This document shows, piece after piece, positions 1 to 5,437 of a stretch of 26,181 nt of DNA; the stretch's first letter is position 1; the number at the start of each line of letters is the position of its first letter. The DNA is taken from contig NZ_DAIQAX010000005.1 of the NCBI RefSeq assembly GCF_036781485.1, forward strand, positions 1 to 26,181. Reading direction: 5' to 3'. This DNA is from Thermocrinis sp. (GTDB taxonomy: Bacteria > Aquificota > Aquificia > Aquificales > Aquificaceae). Position numbers and translations under genes: made by a program. The notes below the pieces were generated by a model. It did not search any database, was not told where the DNA came from, and saw only the letters and a list, made by a program, of their open reading frames with translations.

Positions 1-147
1 AAGTTTGGTGAAATTTCCACATGATAGCCCTCTGGCTTTATTCTTTACTTTTGTGAAGGATTTTTAGAACAGCCCCTATACTAACTTGACATTTTTAACC
101 CATAAGATAACTTATAAATAACCCATTAAGTGAAAGGAGGCAGATAA
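1..147 (+). promoter_or_regulatory. Upstream region and probable promoter of the oxidoreductase delta-subunit gene
   Basis: No supported gene lies here. A perfect -35 hexamer TTGACA is at 86-91, followed by AT-rich sequence. The best -10-like boxes (TTATAA at 112-117 or TATAAA at 113-118) are 20-21 bases away, so the -10 is uncertain. TATACT at 77-82 is another possible -10, without a good -35. A strong ribosome site AAAGGAGG (133-140) sits 7 nt before the ATG at 148. On the minus strand an ATG at 22 opens a frame that leaves the window after seven codons; it may be the start of a divergent gene but cannot be judged. Confidence 0.4.
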
Positions 148-378
148 ATGTACTATGTGGCAGAAGTAATATACGAAGAGTGTTCTAAGTACAATTGCAA
201 ACAGTGCACTCTTTTCTGCCCAGAACCTAACACTTTGATGTATTCGGACGAGGAGCATCACGCTTACGTAATTCCCGAAAGGTGCAAGGGATGTGGCCTC
301 TGTGTCTATGTTTGTGTTAACCTTCTGAAACGTAACGCTATTCACATGGTAATGCCAGCAGTTCATGCAGAAAAATAA
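148..378 (+). CDS. 2-oxoacid:ferredoxin oxidoreductase delta-like ferredoxin subunit
   Basis: A 76-residue iron-sulfur protein. Two cysteine groups are visible: C12, C17, C20, C24 and C46, C49, C52, C56, the second as the classic CxxCxxCxxxC. This fits two [4Fe-4S] clusters and the delta (ferredoxin-like) subunit of pyruvate or 2-oxoglutarate:ferredoxin oxidoreductases, which relay electrons from the thiamine-diphosphate subunit to ferredoxin in the cytoplasm. In Hydrogenobacter these enzymes work in the reductive TCA cycle. The first cluster has wider C12-C17 spacing than a textbook ferredoxin, and the second is not followed by the common CP. The next gene begins 15 nt downstream and encodes an epsilon-like subunit, so the pair is probably co-transcribed. 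The alpha, beta and gamma genes are not here, so the parent enzyme is unproven. A stand-alone ferredoxin is the alternative. Confidence 0.75.
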   Translation: MYYVAEVIYEECSKYNCKQCTLFCPEPNTLMYSDEEHHAYVIPERCKGCGLCVYVCVNLLKRNAIHMVMPAVHAEK

Positions 379-393
379 GCTAGGAGGTAGCTC

Positions 394-963
394 ATGGCAA
401 CTTTAGGTCCATCAGCTTATTCACCCTATCCGGTGGCAGTGTACGAGGGAATGTTAAACCCACCACCTGGTAAAGCTCTTATGTTTAACGAAATAGTGGA
501 TGAAGAGATAGCTATGAGAGAAGCGGCTAAGGCTATGCTGACGCTTCCCAACGCCACCATATTCCCAGGTCCTCAAGTACTTTACGCTTGGAACGAAGAA
601 GCCAAGGAAAAAGCTAAGCTTGTTAGAAAAATGGCTCAAGTGCTAAATGCTAAGATAATACCTATGTACGACTACAGACCAAAGTACCCAAAAATAAACC
701 CAGCGGTTGAGATAAACCCCAACCATCCAAACCTTACCATATGGCATAACAAGATAAAAGCCTGTATATTTGTAGGCGTTCATTGCCACTATGCTAACGT
801 AGCCCTAAAGATCATAAGAGCTGAGACAGATTGCTTTACTATAGCCATGTGTGGTATGGCTGGGCACGAGGATGCTATGATAACTCTAAGAGATCAGCAT
901 GTGGAAGAGATGGAAAAGTTTATAAAAATAGCAGAGGAAGTTAAAAAAGAGTTAGGAAAGTAG
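394..963 (+). CDS. 2-oxoacid:ferredoxin oxidoreductase epsilon-like subunit (CODH beta-subunit-like family)
   Basis: A 189-residue soluble protein resembling the fifth, epsilon subunit found with pyruvate and 2-oxoglutarate:ferredoxin oxidoreductases in Hydrogenobacter and relatives, often annotated as a carbon monoxide dehydrogenase beta-subunit family protein. Visible features are a region near residues 54-92 rich in PGPQ and KII strands, a hydrophobic strand followed by HCHYAN at 130-135, and AMCGMAGHED at 151-160. Cysteines C124, C131, C147 and C153 do not form a standard cluster motif. The start is chosen by the SD TAGGAGGT just upstream. Its last 12 bases overlap the 3' end of dnaJ on the other strand. 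Family recognition is from memory of the sequence pattern. Its role is probably structural or in assembly of the oxidoreductase, not catalysis. Confidence 0.65.
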   Translation: MATLGPSAYSPYPVAVYEGMLNPPPGKALMFNEIVDEEIAMREAAKAMLTLPNATIFPGPQVLYAWNEEAKEKAKLVRKMAQVLNAKIIPMYDYRPKYPKINPAVEINPNHPNLTIWHNKIKACIFVGVHCHYANVALKIIRAETDCFTIAMCGMAGHEDAMITLRDQHVEEMEKFIKIAEEVKKELGK

Positions 964-2010
964 TTTTTTCAAGCTATCAAGCAAGGTGGGGGGCTTTTCC
1001 ACGCCCTCTTCTCCTAGCTCCTTGGCCAAGTCTAAAAGAATTCTTTTCAGTTTCTTACTTGGATTCTTAGGAATTTCCACCCTAAAGGTGATTATCAAGT
1101 TTCCGTCTTCGGAAAAACCCAAACCTGGAATAGTTTTTGTAGAACCACATTCAGTTCCAGGTTGAACGAATATCTCAAACTCTTCTCCTCCAAGGGTTTT
1201 TATTTTTGTAGTCCCACCCAACACCGCTAAAGGAAAAGATATGAGCTTTTCTATGTGTAGGTCTTTGCCTATTTTTTTAAAAATTGGATGTTTCTTAAAA
1301 GACACCCTCAGATATAGATCTCCTGGCTCTCCGCCCCTTTCTCCATGATGACCCATGCCAACTACCTTCAAAACTTCTCCTTCCTCTGTCCTCGGTGGTA
1401 TTTTCACCTTTACTGTGCTGTGCTTGGCAACCCTACCCCTTCCGCCACAAGTTGGGCAAGGATTTTTAACTATGTATCCTTTGCCCTTGCAGACAGAACA
1501 AGGTCTTGGAAAGCTAAATATCCCACTAACTCTTCTTCCTGTACCCTCGCAAGCCCTACAAACCTCCTTTTGCAACTCACCAACATAACCCTTTGCGTTG
1601 CAAGTAGGACAATCTATCCATCTTTCATATTCTATAATCTTTTCACATCCCAAAAAAGCCTCTTCTAACTCAAGCTCAAGCTTTAGTCTAATATCCTGTC
1701 CTCTCTTAGGTTTGGGCGATTTTCTCATACCCTGCCATATGCTTTCTAAAAAATCCTGTATGTATTCCATAAAGTCTTTGTATGCCTTTTCGTCCCCGCT
1801 TTGAAGTAAGCGGTCGTATTCTCTCCTTTTTTCGTCGTCAGAGAGTACGTAATAAGCTTCGTTTATCTCTTTGAACCTTTCCTCTGCCTTTGGGTCTGAA
1901 TTCACGTCAGGATGCCACTCTTTAGCTAACCTTCTGTAGGCTTTTTTAATCTCCTCTTTTGTTGCTTTCCTTTCAACTCCAAGGATCTTGTAGTAGTCTT
2001 TTAACTGCAT
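952..2010 (-). CDS. dnaJ: DnaJ (Hsp40) co-chaperone, type I-like without a Gly/Phe region
   Basis: A 352-residue co-chaperone that stimulates the ATPase of DnaK and delivers unfolded proteins to it in the cytoplasm. The J domain covers roughly residues 4-70, with the essential HPD at 33-35. Four zinc-finger repeats of the CxxCxGxG type have cysteines at 134/137, 151/154, 171/174 and 185/188, followed by the substrate-binding C-terminal domains. Where standard type I DnaJ proteins have a Gly/Phe-rich linker, residues 71-106 are instead charged and helical-looking (KAYKDFMEYIQDFLESIW). Several Aquificota carry two DnaJ copies and this could be the second, specialised one. No dnaK or grpE is nearby. 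The start has no SD; a -10-like box ends 7 nt before the ATG. Its 3' end overlaps the convergent epsilon-like gene by 12 bp. Confidence 0.95.
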   Translation of the reverse strand: MQLKDYYKILGVERKATKEEIKKAYRRLAKEWHPDVNSDPKAEERFKEINEAYYVLSDDEKRREYDRLLQSGDEKAYKDFMEYIQDFLESIWQGMRKSPKPKRGQDIRLKLELELEEAFLGCEKIIEYERWIDCPTCNAKGYVGELQKEVCRACEGTGRRVSGIFSFPRPCSVCKGKGYIVKNPCPTCGGRGRVAKHSTVKVKIPPRTEEGEVLKVVGMGHHGERGGEPGDLYLRVSFKKHPIFKKIGKDLHIEKLISFPLAVLGGTTKIKTLGGEEFEIFVQPGTECGSTKTIPGLGFSEDGNLIITFRVEIPKNPSKKLKRILLDLAKELGEEGVEKPPTLLDSLKKLLS

Positions 2011-2017
2011 AGCTAAT

Positions 2018-2046
2018 ATTCTAAGATCTCATTAGAGCAGTTTAAA
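2018..2046 (-). promoter_or_regulatory. Predicted dnaJ promoter (leaderless type)
   Basis: Read on the minus strand: a -35-like TTTAAA (2046-2041), a 17-base spacer, a -10-like TAGAAT (2023-2018), then 7 bases to the dnaJ ATG at 2010. With transcription starting about 7 bases after the -10, the mRNA would begin at or next to the start codon. No SD is present. The -35 matches the consensus at only four of six bases. Confidence 0.5.
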
Positions 2047-2083
2047 GCTTAAGTTTGCTTTTCAAAATCCCTTACTGAATGAT

Positions 2084-2096
2084 CTTTATCATAAAG
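2084..2096. promoter_or_regulatory. 13-bp palindrome upstream of the nuo promoter
   Basis: CTTTATCATAAAG is a perfect inverted repeat (6+1+6) ending 2 bases before the predicted -35 of the complex I operon, in the 125-bp gap between divergent dnaJ and nuoI1. The position would suit an activator or repressor site. No regulator is assigned, and AT-rich palindromes of this size can arise by chance. Confidence 0.35.
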
Positions 2097-2098
2097 TT

Positions 2099-2126
2099 TT
2101 GCTAAAATTTACAGCTGGTTTAAAAT
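2099..2126 (+). promoter_or_regulatory. Predicted promoter of the nuo operon (leaderless type)
   Basis: A -35-like TTGCTA (2099-2104), 16-base spacer and -10-like TAAAAT (2121-2126) lie 9 bases before the ATG of nuoI1 at 2136. A start of transcription about 7 bases past the -10 leaves a leader of about 0-3 nt. No SD is visible in the preceding 15 bases, unlike most genes further down the operon. A second TAAAAT at 2103-2108 has no good -35. Confidence 0.5.
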
Positions 2127-2135
2127 AGTTCTGCC

Positions 2136-2741
2136 ATGGCTATAAAAAAGGTAGACAGGAAGGCTTTTTTGAACTTATTGGAAACTGTCCTGTTTGTAGA
2201 TTTTGTAAAGGGCCTTTCGGTAACACTCAAAAACCTGTTTAGAAAACCTATTACCACAAATTATCCGGTGGAAAAGCTCACTCCTCCCAAGCGTTATAGG
2301 GGGGCCCATGGGCATTTTGTGTGGGATGGGACGGAGCCAGACTCTCTCAAGGCTATAGAAAAGTTCATGAGCTACGAAAAGGGCAAAAGCAGGTGCGTTG
2401 CCTGTTACATGTGCCAGACTGCATGCCCGATGCCTACTCTATTTAGGATAGAGGCGATCCAAATGCCGGACGGCTCCAAGAAAGTGGTCAGGTTTGACAT
2501 GAACTTGCTGAATTGTCTTTTCTGCGGTCTGTGCGTGGATGCCTGTCCAGTAGGTTGTCTTACTATGACGGACCTTTACGAGTTGGCGGGCTATTCAAGA
2601 AGGAGCGCGGTTTTGAGGATGGAAAATCTTGAAGAAAATTCTATAGATTGGAAGAGAAGGAGGGGAGAAGAACCCGATAGAATATGGATAGACGATGCAC
2701 ATAGAGAAAAACTTTGGGGGAAGATAAGGTGGAGTGGTTGA
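2136..2741 (+). CDS. nuoI: NADH-quinone oxidoreductase subunit I, copy 1
   Basis: A 201-residue peripheral-arm subunit that carries clusters N6a and N6b and passes electrons towards the N2 cluster of complex I. Two full CxxCxxCxxxCP motifs are visible: C87, C90, C93, C97 and C127, C130, C133, C137. The N-terminus includes an amphipathic segment (FVDFVKGLSVTLKNLF) that lies along the membrane in NuoI. It is the first gene of the 15-gene nuo operon and heads module 1. It has clearly diverged from copy 2 at 11604, although both share the C-terminal EPDRIWIDD. No SD is present and translation is probably leaderless. The 3' end overlaps the probable GTG start of nuoJ1. Confidence 0.95.
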   Translation: MAIKKVDRKAFLNLLETVLFVDFVKGLSVTLKNLFRKPITTNYPVEKLTPPKRYRGAHGHFVWDGTEPDSLKAIEKFMSYEKGKSRCVACYMCQTACPMPTLFRIEAIQMPDGSKKVVRFDMNLLNCLFCGLCVDACPVGCLTMTDLYELAGYSRRSAVLRMENLEENSIDWKRRRGEEPDRIWIDDAHREKLWGKIRWSG

Positions 2742-3220
2742 TATTTGGCTTTTTGGCTGTATGGCTTTTGGCTTCTGTCTTTGGTACGCTCTTTCTCAAA
2801 AATCCAGTCCACGTTATCCTTGCCTTTCTTTCTGTAATACTGGCTGTGGCGGGTATGTTCCTACATCTGGGAGCGGAGCTTCTGGCGGGGCTTCAGCTTA
2901 TCATCTACGCAGTTGCCATAATAGTCTTTTACGTGCTTGTGATCACCACCATACCTTGGGAAAAGATAAAGAAGTTTGAGGGAATCTACAAAAAAGAAGC
3001 TTTGATCGCTTTCCCTTTTTTTGTTTTTTCCTTTGGAGCTATTTCGTACATGGTTTTAAGGGGTAATTTTCAAACTTCTCAAAAAGTGCCCACTGAAGAC
3101 AACATAGTAAGTGTGGGCAAAACTTTATTTACCAACTATCTCTTTCCTTTCGAGGTGGCTTCTGTTATACTTTTAACCGCAATGATCGGAGCCATCATCC
3201 TCGGGAGGAAAGAGGAGTGA
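2729..3220 (+). CDS. nuoJ: NADH-quinone oxidoreductase subunit J, copy 1
   Basis: A hydrophobic membrane-arm subunit of 163 residues with about five predicted membrane helices. The helix GLQLIIYAVAIIVFYVLV corresponds to the conserved NuoJ TM3, but the usual YAGAI is YAVAI here, as in copy 2. The start is placed at GTG 2729 because the resulting N-terminus (MEWLIFGF) lines up residue for residue with copy 2, and a purine-rich stretch GGGGGAAG precedes it. An upstream in-frame TTG at 2714 is possible. It overlaps the end of nuoI1 by 13 bp and nuoK1 by 4 bp (GTGA), which suggests translational coupling. Confidence 0.9.
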   Translation: MEWLIFGFLAVWLLASVFGTLFLKNPVHVILAFLSVILAVAGMFLHLGAELLAGLQLIIYAVAIIVFYVLVITTIPWEKIKKFEGIYKKEALIAFPFFVFSFGAISYMVLRGNFQTSQKVPTEDNIVSVGKTLFTNYLFPFEVASVILLTAMIGAIILGRKEE

Positions 3221-3519
3221 CGATAGAATTAGCTTATATCCTTATAAGCATTTTTTTATTCCTTTCAGGTCTCTTTGGTGTTATCATAAGGAAAAACCTC
3301 ATAACCCTTTTGGTGAGCACAGAGCTTATGTTAAACGGGGTTAATCTAAGCTTTGTTAGCATGGATAGAATAGTGGGTGGGGTGGAAGGGCAGATATTTG
3401 CCCTTTTCGTGCTAACAGTGGCAGCAGCAGAAGTAGCTGTTGGTCTGGGCCTGGTAGTAGCCATATTCAGACTAAGAGGCTATGAAGGCTCTTCAGAAAT
3501 CACCCAACTGAGGGATTAG
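3217..3519 (+). CDS. nuoK: NADH-quinone oxidoreductase subunit K, copy 1
   Basis: A 100-residue, three-helix membrane subunit of complex I. The two buried glutamates of the proton path are present at E36 (STELMLNGVNL) and E72 (AAEVAVGLG), the same numbers as in E. coli NuoK. The length is normal. The start is GTG, overlapping the nuoJ1 stop as GTGA, with GGAGG and GAGGA purine stretches upstream. It is followed by nuoL1 after one base. Confidence 0.95.
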   Translation: MTIELAYILISIFLFLSGLFGVIIRKNLITLLVSTELMLNGVNLSFVSMDRIVGGVEGQIFALFVLTVAAAEVAVGLGLVVAIFRLRGYEGSSEITQLRD

Positions 3520-3520
3520 G

Positions 3521-5434
3521 ATGGAAGCAGTCCTTATAGTTTTACTACCTTTGCTTTCCTTTTTAATAGTAGGCCTATTTGGAAGGAGGATAGGGGATTT
3601 AGCCTCTGCCATAATCACAGTGCTTGGATCTATTTTTGCCTTTCTTCTTTCTATCCCAGCATCAACAAAAGCTCTCTCCTCTCCATTCTCTGTGCCACTT
3701 TATGAATTTATCCCGCTCGGAAACTACACCTTAAGGCTTGGCCTTTACTTTGACGCCCTTTCTTCTTTGACCGCCTCCTTGGTCTGCTTTATAGCTACGC
3801 TGATATTCATCTACTCCATCGGATACATGCAAAACCTCTTTGGCCTATGGACCTACAAGTTCTACGCATACCTGTCTTTCTTCCTCTTTTCTATGCTCAT
3901 GATCGTGCTCTCGGACAACCTTCTTGGTATGTTCTTCGGTTGGGAAGGTGTGGGCCTTGCTTCTTACCTTCTTATCGGATACTTCCATCAGCAAAAATAC
4001 GCCACAAACTCCGCCTTTGAAGCCTTCGTAATGAACAGAATAGGAGATTGGCTTTACCTTTTTGGCATTTTCGTAGTGTTTTATCTTTTTGGAAGCTTGA
4101 ACCTTCTTGATATCTTTGGAAAGGTAAATACGGTAGATGCAAGCCTTCTTGGACTGGCTGTTTTGCTACTTTTTGGTGGTGCGGTAGGAAAGTCTGGACA
4201 GTTTCCTCTTCACACGTGGTTGCCAAACGCCATGGCAGGTCCAACACCTGTATCTGCATTGCTTCACTCATCCACAATGGTTGCAGCAGGGGTGTATATG
4301 GTTGCAAGGCTCTATCCCATCTTTGAGTCTGCACCACAGAGCTTGAAGGTGGTGGCGGTGATTGGGGGGCTAACAGCTTTGTTTGCTTCTCTTGCAGCCA
4401 CATCTCACACAGACATAAAGAAGATCATAGCCTTTTCCACCATGAGCCAGCTAGGTTTGATGTTTTTAGCCCTTGGCATAGGGGACAAAAGCTCGGCGAT
4501 GTTTCATCTTACCACACACGCCTTTTTTAAAGCTTTGCTATTTCTTGCAGCTGGTTCAATCATACACGCCTTTCACCATCATGCACATGACATATACGAG
4601 GTTGGTGGTTTGAAAAAGTACATGCCTTTGACCTATGCAAGCTTTTTTGTAGGGGCTTTAGCTTTGGCTGGCATTTTTCCTTTTTCAGGCTTTTGGAGCA
4701 AGGATTTAATAATAGGCAGTGCTTACGAGGCATCCTTTAGTTTAGGGCTTTTTGTAAGCTTTGTAAGCTTTTTAACGGCGTATTACATATTCAGGGAAGG
4801 ATTTGTGATGTTTTATGGGGAGGAGAGGCATAAAAAACATTTTGAGGAGGAGCCACAAGAGAGTCCATCAATCATGCTAATACCCATGCTCATACTGGCT
4901 GTAGGTTCTTTGGTGGTAGGATTTTTTGAAGGGTGGTATATGAGTGTATTGGGGGACAAGAAAGAGATACACTTGGATGTGGCAATAAGTTCTGTGGTTA
5001 TAGCTTTAGCAGGTATAGGGATAGCTTATTTGGTGTTTGTGAAGAAGGTATTAGATCCTGAGAAGCTCTATCAATCTTTAAAGCCCATGCACACGACTTT
5101 TAAGGAGCAGTTCTTCACTGAAAAGCTATACCACAAAATACTGGCAGGAGGATATATGAAAGCATCAAAAGCCCTGTTTACAGCTGGAGATAGGTTCATC
5201 ATAGATGGTTTTATAAATCTTACGAACTTCATTTACTTCCGTGTGGTTAAGTTCCTTTGGATAAAGCTGGATGTTTTTACTGTTGATCTGTTCGTAAATG
5301 GCGTTGCCAAGCTTTCCTTTAGGTTTGGCAAAAGAGCCAGCCTAATACAAACTGGTTTTCTAAACAACTACGTAGCCTTTCTGTTTTTGGGTTTGGTGGT
5401 GTTGATAGCTATCATTATCTACTTTATGGAGTGA
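3521..5434 (+). CDS. nuoL: NADH-quinone oxidoreductase subunit L, copy 1, with lengthened lateral helix
   Basis: A 637-residue antiporter-like proton-pumping subunit at the distal end of the membrane arm. The key charged residues are present: E142 in GWEGVGLASYLL, K224 in GGAVGKSGQFPLHTWLP, and the TM12 Lys in FSGFWSKDLI. Codons ~20 to 546 are identical in DNA to copy 2 (3578-5158). After M546 the two proteins differ: this tail is 91 residues against 63, with an extra ~27 residues around 567-597 in the lateral helix (HL) before the last membrane helix. A longer HL is known from complex I versions with a fourth pump. The start follows nuoK1 by one base. Confidence 0.97.
   Translation: MEAVLIVLLPLLSFLIVGLFGRRIGDLASAIITVLGSIFAFLLSIPASTKALSSPFSVPLYEFIPLGNYTLRLGLYFDALSSLTASLVCFIATLIFIYSIGYMQNLFGLWTYKFYAYLSFFLFSMLMIVLSDNLLGMFFGWEGVGLASYLLIGYFHQQKYATNSAFEAFVMNRIGDWLYLFGIFVVFYLFGSLNLLDIFGKVNTVDASLLGLAVLLLFGGAVGKSGQFPLHTWLPNAMAGPTPVSALLHSSTMVAAGVYMVARLYPIFESAPQSLKVVAVIGGLTALFASLAATSHTDIKKIIAFSTMSQLGLMFLALGIGDKSSAMFHLTTHAFFKALLFLAAGSIIHAFHHHAHDIYEVGGLKKYMPLTYASFFVGALALAGIFPFSGFWSKDLIIGSAYEASFSLGLFVSFVSFLTAYYIFREGFVMFYGEERHKKHFEEEPQESPSIMLIPMLILAVGSLVVGFFEGWYMSVLGDKKEIHLDVAISSVVIALAGIGIAYLVFVKKVLDPEKLYQSLKPMHTTFKEQFFTEKLYHKILAGGYMKASKALFTAGDRFIIDGFINLTNFIYFRVVKFLWIKLDVFTVDLFVNGVAKLSFRFGKRASLIQTGFLNNYVAFLFLGLVVLIAIIIYFME
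3578..5158 (+). repeat. 1,581-bp direct repeat, copy A (nuoL1 core)
   Basis: Line-by-line comparison with 13107-14687 (constant offset 9,529) found no difference. Just outside, the sequences part at once: base 3577 is a against g, and after the shared ATG at 5156-5158 the next codons are AAA against CTT. The copy covers the NuoL antiporter core but neither the first 19 codons nor the C-terminal tail. The flanking genes of the two modules are strongly diverged, so recent gene conversion between nuoL copies is more likely than a fresh duplication. Confidence 0.95.
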
Positions 5435-5437
5435 GCC

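Noticed and set aside
1..22. Divergent minus-strand gene starting with ATG at 22
   Set aside because: Only seven codons are visible and no convincing SD or promoter supports it.
2714..2728. TTG start for nuoJ1 five codons upstream
   Set aside because: GTG 2729 gives an N-terminus that aligns exactly with nuoJ copy 2; the TTG is possible but less likely.
3972..4403. 143-codon antisense frame, repeated identically at 13501-13932
   Set aside because: It is antisense to the nuoL core. Its duplication only reflects the 1,581-bp identical block; composition is unlike a protein (Gln-, Leu- and Pro-rich) and there is no ribosome site.
3578..5158. Repeat as a mobile element
   Set aside because: The repeated block is coding nuoL sequence, with no terminal inverted repeats, target-site duplications or transposase.
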